Origin: Trichomonas vaginalis G3
Taxonomy: Eukaryota > Parabasalia > Trichomonadida > Trichomonadidae
Length of the DNA stretch: 64,000 bases
Reading direction: 5' to 3'
Assembly (NCBI RefSeq): GCF_026262505.1
Contig: NC_067206.1
Span: forward strand, 13,388,205-13,452,204
Numbering within the stretch: position 1 is the first letter of the stretch; each line of letters opens with the position of its first letter. Of this stretch, positions 38,969 to 47,624 are shown piece by piece. The notes beneath the pieces were generated by a model, which was given only the letters and a program-made list of their open reading frames with translations, searched no databases and was not told the DNA's origin. Position numbers and translations under genes: made by a program.

Positions 38969-40211
38969 GCATTTCTATACCATGCGTAAACTGTCATGTA
39001 AGGTGGCATGTAGTCTTTACTTTGTCCCGTTGTTTGCGTATATCCCGAAACGCGATGTGTATGGTTTCCATCTCCCTGAGTGTCACCCCAGAAACAATTT
39101 ATAGCAAACTGAACGTCGTCTTTAACATCATATCCTTTACCTTTTTTCATTGCTGACCAATCCCAAAATTTATGCTTATGCCAACCTGCTTGAGATGTAC
39201 TTAAATCTATGTAGTGACTGTGCGCAGGTAAATTTTCACCTGAAATCGTTTTACTTCCTCCTGTTTCCTTTGAAGAGTTTGCACAATACAAAAACCTGTC
39301 AACTATTTGAGTCCAAGTTCCAAACCCAGAACTGTTTCTGGTCTGGTAGAGTTCATTGACGTATAAATAGAGCCTATAGATATAATGTTTGAAGCATTTC
39401 TGTCTTTAACGTTTGAAGCTCTGTTTTGTCAGCTTTTTATCTAACTCATCGTTAACATATGTTTTGTCAGCTTTTTTATCTAACTCATCGTTAACATATT
39501 TTTGTCAGCTTTGTTGTCATATAAATCTTGAGCAGTGAATTTAACTTTGTTTTCATCCTCATGACATAGACATTTCTACATCTAGTGTATTTCATCGTCG
39601 TTATGTCATCCTCCGATGTTAAACCTTGTGGAAAGTTAGGAGGTTTCCAATACAATGCATCCCCACCAGTTCCATCAGGTTCTTCAACCGTTCCTGCAAT
39701 ATTTTCTATACCAACAGTTGCGAAGAAATCGTGTGTATGAGTCTTTTTAGAATATTCTTTGTCAGCTCTTGTCACTTCACTTGACATTTTATTGTCAACA
39801 TATTTTATCCGCTTTGTCATCTAACATTGCTGGTAGTTCATCTACGTCATAGATGTTATGTGTATGGTGTTTTTGTGGGTATGTTCTATCTGTCCATGCG
39901 AGAATATAGTCTCTTGTTGCATCTACATACTCTTTTGTCAGCTTTTTGCAATATCTGCCTTCAAAAGAAGTTCATCTATAGGTTTCTCGTTTAAAGTTCC
40001 TTTTGTTGGATTTATACAGACAGTATGGTTCTTATTGTCTTGAAACAGAAACTCATCTGTCATTGGGTTTAATGTCAGTTTTAAGTTTCCTTCTTTCAAT
40101 GACTCAGATATCTTAGAATAGTTTGAAAAGTTTGTTGTTTCTTATTTAGAGCTTGCACAATGAGTTGTCGGTTGTGTTGTATTTCTCTCATGGAAGCAAT
40201 ATCTTCGACAT
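38965..40211 (-). pseudogene. phage tail-fibre-like gene, broken
   Basis: The last 108 codons (38965-39291) have the C-terminus of phage tail-fibre or collar proteins: ENLPAHSHYIDL, GDGNHTHRVSG and the ending PPYMTVYAWYRNA. Upstream fragments (39491-39820 and others up to ATG 40211) contain repeated ADK-YVDN-type units and HTHDF/HTHNI motifs, like fibre shafts. Two tandem copies of a 50-bp segment (39435-39500) code for one such unit. At least five frameshifts break the gene. In phages these proteins form trimeric fibres that touch the host surface. The gene overlaps the end of the integrase gene by 4 bp. Confidence 0.7.
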
Positions 40212-40228
40212 TTTATTGTAGATAAAAT

Positions 40229-41070
40229 ATGCTTCCAATAGAAAAAGAAAATTCAAGAGTTGCTACAACTAAACCATTAGATGAACTTTTTACTAATGTC
40301 GGTCAAAAGTTTGAGACAGAGACCGTAAAGCATGAAGGCTATCGTTTTGACTACCCATTAAGATGGTTAAGAGACCCATCTGTCACAAAAGCTATTGGCT
40401 TTCGTAGAATGAAGTTTGTGTCTGTAGAAGATAAAAGTTTTCCATTTATTGTAAGGTTTCATATAGATTATATATCTGAAGGGAAACGAAAAATGTGGGA
40501 AGAAATTGAGCTAATACAAGTTGACCTTTCATCTTCTCTACAGACTGCTTAAAAAATATAGAAGATAAAATAAATTCATGTTATGCAAAATATGCTGATG
40601 AATATGCAAATACCGAGAGCACACTTTATGTGAGAATTGTATATGACAAACAAACACACAGTGTCATTTCAAATCTACGAAGACAATCCAAAGAAAGACG
40701 AACAAATATATACAGAATTCACTGCAATGTCATGGTATTATTTGCAAAGAATGTTAAATCAGAAAGTCGAACTTCCTTTAGCAAATATTTACAGTATATG
40801 CAAGAGATGAACATATTTATTTAAAGATGTTTTCGACCCAGCTGCTATTATTGTTCATGCTTCATTTTCTGGCGCCCAAAACTCTTTCTTATGCTTGGCA
40901 AATGACTTTTACGAAAAACCTACAAAGTTATACGAACCACCAAGTGGAAGTATTTCAGACTTTCAAGTATGGTTTACTACAGATGGAAGAAAAAAATAAT
41001 TCCATTATACCATGCGTTTTACTTAGAACTTAGTTTCATATACAACTACTATCGAACGGTAAAAATATAA
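40229..41070 (+). pseudogene. Maverick protein family X, broken copy
   Basis: It starts at ATG 40229 and matches the 286-aa protein of 35190-36050 over its whole length: RFDYPLRW with AIGFRR in the first fragment, then fragments at 40630, 40827 and on to a LELSFIYNYY end before TAA 41068-41070. At least three frameshifts are needed. It lies in inverted orientation to the intact copy 4.2 kb away. Confidence 0.75.
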
Positions 41071-41073
41071 TTT

Positions 41074-41313
41074 TTAATACGGTTGAGGTGTTGGATTTGG
41101 TTGCCAACTAGACTGTGGTGCAGGTTCAGGCTGTTGTATAACAGGAGCTTGTTCTTCTGGTTCAGGGTCTTTAGGTATAATACCAACGAACTGACCTACC
41201 CTTTTACCAATATTTTTGACTCCGTTCCAAATTCCTCTTCCTACGGTTTTATTCCATTCCATATACCTCTTCCAACATTCGAAAGAAGTTTCTATCTTAC
41301 TGAAGAAACCCAT
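41074..41313 (-). CDS. small Maverick protein, 79 aa
   Basis: Starts MGFFSKIETSFECWKRYMEW, then an amphipathic basic helix (GRGIWNGVKNIGKRVGQFVG) and a Pro/Gln/Glu tail. General plan as the 133-aa protein at 37590. The frame is intact. It is tail-to-tail with the broken family X gene, 3 bp apart. No recognised family; membrane binding is a guess from the helix. Confidence 0.55.
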   Translation of the reverse strand: MGFFSKIETSFECWKRYMEWNKTVGRGIWNGVKNIGKRVGQFVGIIPKDPEPEEQAPVIQQPEPAPQSSWQPNPTPQPY

Positions 41314-41331
41314 TTTACTATATGTAAAAAT

Positions 41332-41692
41332 CTAATGTCCGCCTAGTCTCTTACGTTTCCTGTTGAGTTCCATAGCATTCTTTAACTGGAGCTCATACAT
41401 TCTGTTTCTCCTCTGGTAGAAAACATATTCTGGGTCAACTCCTGTGTTCGCGTCATCTGCATAAAGTTGTTTATATCCCACTTCAGGGTTTGTATAAAAC
41501 TCTTTCCATCTCATATTTGCATACCATGGTGGCAAACCTAACGCAGCGTCATTTGACATGCAGTTTGCATTTGTACATCTGTTGGCACTTGACCATAGTT
41601 TGCCATTGCAGTTTGTATTCTAACTTCATTTGGAATATTCTCTGGTTTGGTTGTCCAGGTTGCTGTGCATTCGCTAAGTTCTGTGCGTCCAT
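41332..41692 (-). pseudogene. Maverick gene of about 120 codons with two frameshifts
   Basis: ATG 41692 starts MDAQNLANAQQPGQPNQ. Protein-like sequence then moves to a second frame (IPNEVRIQTAMANYGQVPTD) and to a third (from NDAALGLPPWYANMRW to the end NRKRKRLGGH at 41332). No recognised family. Gln/Asn-rich start and basic end. Confidence 0.55.
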
Positions 41693-41843
41693 TTAATATT
41701 AGAAAAATATCTCTTACGAGTACATATACTGAACATTTGCAGCATTGGTTCATCTTCATATTCTCTGTACTTTTCTGCCACGTCAAAAAATAAATGACAC
41801 AATGGAAAAAACCTAAAACAAGTAGTCCTATTTCAAACCACAT
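41693..41843 (-). CDS. small single-span membrane protein of the Maverick
   Basis: ATG 41843 starts MWFEIGLLVLGFFHCVIYFL, one clear transmembrane helix at the extreme N-terminus, followed by a short polar tail. The frame stays open to 41538, but from about 41690 it overlaps another gene, and a one-base shift near 41760 would give an alternative acidic/basic tail; the true end is unclear. Its start overlaps the end of the methylase remnant. Confidence 0.45.
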
Positions 41844-42638
41844 TTACTTACTAATAAAATTTCTGTTATGACACTTCTCCAGTTTATAGGACCTCTCTCA
41901 TATTCTATCTTGTCATATATAAACTCATAGTCATGTATGTCCTCTAACCATCTCATAACGGTTTCCAAACCACTTTTATCGGATGTAAAGTAAAAGCATG
42001 GATGGTTATGTAAAACGTCTAAAGTTTCTAAAGAGTCTCTCAAAGTCCAGTCTACTGGTATTGAAAATCCCATGTGTTATAGAACGGCGGGTCCACTATA
42101 AAGAAAACATTTTCCTTGTCTTTATATTTTCATACAAATCTGTCCAATGACATCTCACAAACTCTATACCCTCAATATATTTTTCTATTCCTCTTTGAAA
42201 ACATTTGTATAGTTAAGATATAAAACTTTTGACATAAGTGTTTCAATGTCATGAACTCTTATAGCACCACTATATAATAGTCTAGCAGATATACTATCCC
42301 AGTCTATATATTCTGCTTTTTTCAAAACCTCTCTCACAATATTTTTCTTATCTAATGGTATACGTTCCATCTTACCTATAGGTATCTTTTCTTTTAAACG
42401 CTTTCAATATATTGTTTGTGTCTGTATATGTTTGAGACGGTCCATATAGTTGTCGAAGCATTGCATATAATCTTTGAGTCTGGAATATTGTATGGCACAA
42501 ATGGGATATATAGAAACTTCCACCGAACAAATCTACAAATGTTAGACCATTCGGTAGTTTCTTAAGTTCTCTCAATAGAATATCTTTACATCTACTCTTA
42601 TTTCCAAAGAAGGGTAACGGTGGTTTTGTAAAATTCAT
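41828..42638 (-). pseudogene. Dam-like (D12 class) DNA adenine N6-methyltransferase, broken
   Basis: The first fragment (ATG 42638) has PLPFFGNKSR and FVDLFGGSF, the cofactor-binding motifs of D12-class adenine methylases. The catalytic motif DPPF, within IVDPPFYN, is encoded near 42085-42110 in another frame. The last fragment (41828-42073) supplies a typical C-terminal part. Total length, about 270 codons, is that of Dam. At least three frameshifts separate the parts, so this copy cannot make the enzyme. In the family the reaction is methyl transfer from S-adenosylmethionine to adenine N6. N6-methyladenine and Dam-type genes have been reported in Trichomonas. Confidence 0.75.
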
Positions 42639-42744
42639 TTATATATATATAAAAATGTTTTTTCCCTGAAAAGTGACAGAAAAGTGACAAAACATGAAAA
42701 CATATATAATTTGTGAAAAGCGACACATTATATAATGTTTTCGA

Positions 42745-42835
42745 CCCAGAAGACTAACAATTTTCCGAATAAAAACTTCATTTATACTAAACATCTTCAG
42801 GGCTAGAGGGCGCAACGCGCCTGGAAGCCCCACTA

Positions 42836-42892
<57 letters not shown>
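42745..42892. repeat. Maverick copy 2, right TIR with T-run of 55
   Basis: Inverted copy of 32799-32913. The terminal run is 55 T (42838-42892), against 21 A at the other end. Poly-Lys frames across it are artefacts. It ends 76 bp before the RPS28 start codon. Confidence 0.9.
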
Positions 42893-42893
<1 letters not shown>

Positions 42894-42968
42894 TGTCGTT
42901 CTTCGATGTAATTTTTAGGAAAAATTGTGGTCGAAAATTTGCGGTTTTGACAAGCATGGCCTTTTCTA

Positions 42969-43175
42969 ATGGAATCAACCCAGGAGCAGGTTAAGTTAGC
43001 TGTTGTCAAGCAGGTCATCGGCCGCACAGGCTCACGTGGTGGTGTTACACAAGTTCGCGTCGAATTCCTTGATGACTCCAACCGCTCCCTTGTTCGCAAC
43101 GTTAAGGGTGCTGTTCGCGAGGGCGACATCCTTTCACTTCTCGAAACAGAGCGTGAAGCCCGCCGTCTTAGATAA
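42969..43175 (+). CDS. RPS28: small ribosomal subunit protein S28 (eS28)
   Basis: 68 residues, the normal size. It has the family core [20 protein letters not shown], a near-invariant [13 protein letters not shown], and the C-terminal [12 protein letters not shown]. Part of the head of the small ribosomal subunit, near the mRNA exit. Codons are GC-richer than in neighbouring genes, as expected of a highly expressed gene. The start is the first ATG, preceded by GGCCTTTTCTA; CCTTTT at the start is like the M5 element described for Trichomonas vaginalis genes. The Maverick ends only 76 bp upstream, so the promoter has either been cut back or is contained within that interval. Confidence 0.97.
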   Translation: MESTQEQVKLAVVKQVIGRTGSRGGVTQVRVEFLDDSNRSLVRNVKGAVREGDILSLLETEREARRLR

Positions 43176-43359
43176 ATTATTCTAAAAATACACTTAGAAA
43201 AACCTATTAAATATTATTACTAATCTTCAATTTTTTTAAAATACCCAATTTCGAAATCGTATACAAATTTCCACACACAACCCCTATAAGTATAATTACT
43301 GTCACCAATATAATATTTTTCATATTCTTTTCCATTCATGGTTTATATATATACTGTCT

Positions 43360-43402
43360 AGGTGAAGACATTGTGTATCTTCAATCCGCAATGTCTTCAC
43401 CT
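43360..43402. repeat. hairpin downstream of RPS28
   Basis: AGGTGAAGACATTG (43360-43373) pairs perfectly with CAATGTCTTCACCT (43389-43402), 14 bp, loop 15. It lies 185 bp beyond the stop codon. It may be a remnant element or RNA structure; no oligo-T follows. Confidence 0.7.
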
Positions 43403-44001
43403 CCCAAATTTAAATTGTTAATTTACTAAAATCTCAACTTAATAAGCTTGAAACACTATCAAAACCTGAAATATAGCTTCTTTATGATAGTTTCCAGTAA
43501 TCTTTTTAGGTAGATAATCCACATGAAGACTTTCCACTTAAAAATCATGTGAATTAGTTAAATATCCAACATTTTTTGATGATTGTAATATAACCATGTT
43601 ATATTGTCATTGTACGCTGTGTAAATATGATACTTTTAATAATCATTTTGAAAATTACTAAACAAAGCCTGTTGTACAATAGAAAATTATTTTGTGTGAT
43701 GGCAAACTATGTTGATTCGGGAAAGTAATGCCATTTTCGCCTATACAAACATGAATCCATAATTCATATCCAAATTGAGGGCTCTTTAAGTAATGACTGA
43801 AGCATCTATTATCTGTGGATGAATTCAGACGCAAATAAAAGTATTGATAAGTGTGATCGCGATTTCAAAAAGAATGAGAGAACATGAACGAACATCATCT
43901 ACAGTTCGTTTTTGCTAACATTAGCTCAGTGTCTCTTGTATGAATGCTGAAATCAAGAAAACTCATGCATATAATTCTATGTCACATTTTTGATCTAAAA
44001 A
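43403..44001. other. intergenic upstream of the glucosidase gene
   Basis: AT-rich; no gene seen. It ends with TGTCACATTTTTGA (43980-43993) just before the next start codon. Confidence 0.5.
43980..43993 (+). promoter_or_regulatory. TGTCACATTTTTGA motif
   Basis: One base longer than the motif at 19631 and 19992. Only 16 nt separate TGTCAC from ATG 44002, less than the 27-28 nt elsewhere, so either the start is further down (next Met at residue 17, 44050) or the motif is coincidental. Confidence 0.4.
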
Positions 44002-45414
44002 ATGTGGTCGATTGTATTTTATGCCTTTCTCTTTTATATTATTCGTAAGATGATATTGGCATTAGTAAAGAGACACATTCCACCTACAGCTCCTCTAGAA
44101 GATCTTCCAGAAGAAGAAATTAAACAACTTAAATTTTCTAAAGATTTCTATTTTGGTACCGCATCATCAGCATATCAAGTCGAAGATACCAAAGAAGAAT
44201 CTAATTGGACACGATTTTCACATCAATTCAATCGTGAAGGCGAAAGAAAAGCCCCCGATCATGAAAATGCATGCAAAGCATTCGAGAATTTCGACAATGA
44301 TTTACAAATAATGAAAGATTCTAAGTTTAACTGCTATAGATTCGGATTATCATGGTCTGATATTGAACCAAAACACGGAGAATTTAATGATTCTTATATG
44401 CAGAATTATATTGAACAATGTGATAAGCTCACTGCTCAAGGAATCGAACCAATGATCACCCTCTTTCATTTTGAGTATCCAGGATGGATAGAAGACGAAA
44501 AAGGATTATTATCACAGAATTTCCATCAATATTTCATCGAATTTGTTGAATACACTGTTACAAAACTTAAAGGCCATTGCAAGTACTTCTTTACAATCAA
44601 TGAACCAATGTCCGTCAGTCTTATGGGATATTTAGGCGGCGCTTTTCCACCAGGCTATAAAATGAAGTTCAGAAAATCATTTTTGGCTGTTTCCAAGATG
44701 TTATTCTGTCATTTATCCGCATACAAACTTATTCATCAGATAATTCCTGAATCAAAGGTTTCCATTGTTAACCAGCTTGTTCTTTGTTATCCAAAACACA
44801 AGTGGTCCATCATTGAGAACGCGCTTGCCTCTGCTGTCAATTCTTTCCTTAATCGTCCTTATATGGAAGCATTAACCACAGGAGTTTTACAGTTCAGGCC
44901 ATTAGGCATCCGTCTCTTCAAGCAACAAATCGTCGGCTTACCGGAATCTCAAGATTTCATTTCTGTCAACCATTACACTTCGATTTACATTACAATGGAT
45001 CCACGGGACTGGAACGAGTTCCCGATGGCCAACAGGCGTCCGAACAAGGATGTCCCACTTTCTGACTTTTCTTGGAGTTTAATTCCATCATCTCTGGAAA
45101 GTGCTGTCAGATGGGTCGACAAAGAGTGGAACCCCCACCATTTACCAATATTCGTCACAGAGCATGGCCTTTCTGATAGAGACGACCTCCACAGAGGTTG
45201 GTTTACGACTCAATCTCTCGGTTACTTGAAACACGCCATTGATTACGGAATCCCTGTAATGGGATACATACATTGGTCGTTACTCGACAACTACGAATGG
45301 AACGAAGGCTACAAACAGCATTTCGGACTCGTAAAGGTCGATTTTCAGTCCCAGGAGAGAACTCCGCAGAAGAGCCTCCAAATGTATAAAGAAATAATAG
45401 AAAGATCTGTCTAA
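44002..45414 (+). CDS. GH1 family beta-glucosidase, membrane-anchored, 470 aa
   Basis: Glycoside hydrolase family 1: FYFGTASSAYQVE at the start of the barrel, acid/base Glu 201 in FTINEP, SVNHYTS near 321-327, nucleophile Glu 387 in IFVTEHG, and the end motif SLLDNYEWNEGY. Length matches the family. Both catalytic glutamates are present, so hydrolysis of beta-glucosides (or related sugars) is expected. Residues 1-23 (MWSIVFYAFLFYIIRKMILA) form a hydrophobic signal anchor not usual in cytosolic members, suggesting a type II membrane enzyme in the secretory or lysosomal route. If translation began at Met 17 much of the anchor would be lost. His replaces Asn in the usual TENG. Confidence 0.95.
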   Translation: MWSIVFYAFLFYIIRKMILALVKRHIPPTAPLEDLPEEEIKQLKFSKDFYFGTASSAYQVEDTKEESNWTRFSHQFNREGERKAPDHENACKAFENFDNDLQIMKDSKFNCYRFGLSWSDIEPKHGEFNDSYMQNYIEQCDKLTAQGIEPMITLFHFEYPGWIEDEKGLLSQNFHQYFIEFVEYTVTKLKGHCKYFFTINEPMSVSLMGYLGGAFPPGYKMKFRKSFLAVSKMLFCHLSAYKLIHQIIPESKVSIVNQLVLCYPKHKWSIIENALASAVNSFLNRPYMEALTTGVLQFRPLGIRLFKQQIVGLPESQDFISVNHYTSIYITMDPRDWNEFPMANRRPNKDVPLSDFSWSLIPSSLESAVRWVDKEWNPHHLPIFVTEHGLSDRDDLHRGWFTTQSLGYLKHAIDYGIPVMGYIHWSLLDNYEWNEGYKQHFGLVKVDFQSQERTPQKSLQMYKEIIERSV

Positions 45415-46040
45415 ATATATATATTTATCTAATCTTTTTAATCGATTTTTACTTTTTCAATTTCCCTGAGAATTTTAGCATTTGTTCATCATAGTATTAC
45501 CATTATAAAGGTTCTTTTATATCCTATACTTCCATATCAGTGTTGGTCTCTATTGTATTTCAAAGAGTTCTATAATTTGAAAAAAATTCTCCATATTGAG
45601 TTGCAAAAGTAAAAAATTGAGGTATTATATTATATTTTTAGGTATTATGGAAATAGATATGTAACATTTATTAAATGTAAGTCGCTCATATTTATATCGC
45701 ATAGATCTATGGAAATAAACTTATATTTGTGAATAAATATTAGGACACCTTGACTTTGGGTATTCGAGGAGTTATGGACCATAATAATTCAAAACAAATT
45801 TGTATATTTTCAGTACTCATGATGAAATGCTTTAAGATTTTCCAAAAATATATGCGAAATGATAAGGGATAATCTATATATTCCAAACGAACTGGAGTTT
45901 TTAAGTATGAGTTATATTTGAAACGATTACAAAAGATAAATTTGAGAATTCAATCTCCAAACAAAATAAATAACTAGATAACTTGCTAATAAGTAAAATA
46001 TTTCTATATATAAAACTTCTGTTATTTATTAAATTTATTC
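45415..46040. other. intergenic between convergent genes
   Basis: AT-rich. One copy of the dispersed AGTTGCAAAAGT-AAAAATTGAGG motif at 45599-45622. No gene seen. Confidence 0.5.
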
Positions 46041-47624
46041 TTAGTACTTTAAGTCAGATCCACCGACAAACTCGCGAATGCACGAGATGTGCGGAACTTC
46101 TTCAAGAGGGATTGGGTAGAACAAGTTGAGCATACCGAGGAGTCTCTTTGCCTCCTGTGTGACTTCGGCAGTGAGTGGATCTCTAATATCTTCATGCTCT
46201 TCTGGAATTGTGGCCTCAGAGAGTAAAGCGCGGCCGTAGATAGAAAGAACAGGAAGTTCGTAAACCAATGAAGAGTTGAAGAACATTTCTGCATTGCCTT
46301 GGTATGGGAAGATGTTCTTCTCTTCGCCAACTCTGACTGATGTCCATCTGTGGATTGTTGTACGAGCAGAATAGCCACGGTACTTGTGGTCTCTGATAAT
46401 GCGGCGGATGAGACGAAGATCAGATGTTGGGAAGCGGTGACCGCTGTCGATAACAAGTGGAGTAAGTGGAGCAACGTAGATTGGAGTGACCATGTTGCGA
46501 CCGATTGGGCCAAGTAATTCTGGATTCAAGCCGTGAATGCCTTCAAGGATGAGGAATGCGTTAGCTGGAAGGGTCTGCTTCTCTGTTTCGATGTTGATGC
46601 CCTTGCCTTGCTTGAAATCGTACTTGCGGCGAAGAATTGTTTCACCTTTAATTAATTTGTGGACATTCTCAGCAAGAACATCGACGTTCATAGCGCCAAT
46701 GCACTCAAAGTCGTACTTGCCATCTGGACCCTTTGGTGTCTTCTCGCGGTCAACAAAGTAATCGTCCATTTCAATAACAATAGAGTCGTAGCCGACAACG
46801 CGAAGAGCGATGGCAAGACGCTTAGCGAATGTTGTCTTGTTTGATGATGATGGACCTGCAATTGTGATGACACGCTTGCCTGGGAATCCTTCAACAAGTT
46901 TCTGTGCAATACGAGCAAGTTTGCGCTGGTGAAGACCTTCGCAAACCCACTTCAAGTCGTAAACCTTGCGCTCGAAGATGGCTTCGTTAAGCTTTGGAAC
47001 TGTATCAACTCCGATAAGCTTGGCCCACTGTGTGTACTCCTGGAACATCTCAAGCTGAGCTGCTGGATCACGCCAGTCTGTAAGGGCTTCGGATGATGTA
47101 AGTGTTGGCATACGAAGAACGATACCATTTGCATAAAGGCGGAAGCCGTAGACAGAGAGCTGAGATAAGTCGGTGAGCATTGGCTCGATGGTGTAATCGA
47201 CGAACTCGCCAAGGCGAACACATGGAACTGGATCAACAGCCCAGGCCTTAAGAACTCCAACCTTATCATCGAGCTTGTTAGCTGTAAAGAGTTTGATTAA
47301 TTCGTTACGTGGGATTGTGACGTTCTCGAGGAACTTGTTTTCAGAAATAAGCTTCTTCATCTCTTCCTCAATCTTCTTTAACATCTCTTCTGTGATTTCT
47401 AATCCATCAACATCAATGCAATAGATACCATCAGCAAGGGAGTGGGCAGCTTTGAGACGGCGATCGAATAATTTTCCGTAAATGCATTTAACCAAGAAAA
47501 CAAATGTAGCACGGTGAGCATTTAACTTAACACGAAGGCTGGCATTCTGGAGCTGGTCATCGTGGGATAAAATTGTGCGATTGATATTGTCTGTGGAAAT
47601 AAAGCGCGAATCTAATTCAGACAT
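46041..47624 (-). CDS. uridine kinase-like protein with TGS/ThrRS-like N-terminus, 527 aa
   Basis: Residues about 30-240 resemble the TGS and second additional domain region of threonyl-tRNA synthetase, as in the long bacterial and protist nucleoside-kinase family. Residues 250-450 are the uridine kinase/phosphoribulokinase fold: P-loop GPSSSNKTT (257-265), EMDDYFVDREKTPKGPDG (286 on) and LILEGIHGLNPEL. The glycine before the P-loop lysine is Asn, which is unusual for this loop. The family phosphorylates uridine or cytidine, but substrates of the long form are poorly known. The gene is GC-richer than its surroundings, suggesting high expression. AGTCACTTC lies 11 nt upstream of the ATG. Confidence 0.85.
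   Translation of the reverse strand: MSELDSRFISTDNINRTILSHDDQLQNASLRVKLNAHRATFVFLVKCIYGKLFDRRLKAAHSLADGIYCIDVDGLEITEEMLKKIEEEMKKLISENKFLENVTIPRNELIKLFTANKLDDKVGVLKAWAVDPVPCVRLGEFVDYTIEPMLTDLSQLSVYGFRLYANGIVLRMPTLTSSEALTDWRDPAAQLEMFQEYTQWAKLIGVDTVPKLNEAIFERKVYDLKWVCEGLHQRKLARIAQKLVEGFPGKRVITIAGPSSSNKTTFAKRLAIALRVVGYDSIVIEMDDYFVDREKTPKGPDGKYDFECIGAMNVDVLAENVHKLIKGETILRRKYDFKQGKGINIETEKQTLPANAFLILEGIHGLNPELLGPIGRNMVTPIYVAPLTPLVIDSGHRFPTSDLRLIRRIIRDHKYRGYSARTTIHRWTSVRVGEEKNIFPYQGNAEMFFNSSLVYELPVLSIYGRALLSEATIPEEHEDIRDPLTAEVTQEAKRLLGMLNLFYPIPLEEVPHISCIREFVGGSDLKY

Larger units (their letters stand above)
32799..42892. mobile_element. Maverick (Polinton) copy 2, both TIRs, 10.1 kb
   Basis: The TIRs are 32799-32913 and 42745-42892: each reads, from the outside, an A-run, GGTAGTGGGGCTTCCAGG, a short variable GC segment, then CTAGCCCTGAAGATGTTTAG and on. 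TGTGT stands directly outside each end (32794-32798 and 42892-42896), compatible with the 5-6 bp target duplication of this class. Genes on both strands include an integrase, an HNH endonuclease, a Dam-like methylase (broken) and a tail-fibre-like gene (broken). Mavericks are normally 15-20 kb; no polymerase B, ATPase, protease or clear major capsid gene is seen, and the coiled-coil gene is cut short, so this is an internally deleted copy. Confidence 0.9.

Noticed and set aside
42787-43129. Poly-lysine frames ending in the 55-base T-run
   Set aside because: They read across the Maverick terminal homopolymer and into the antisense of RPS28.
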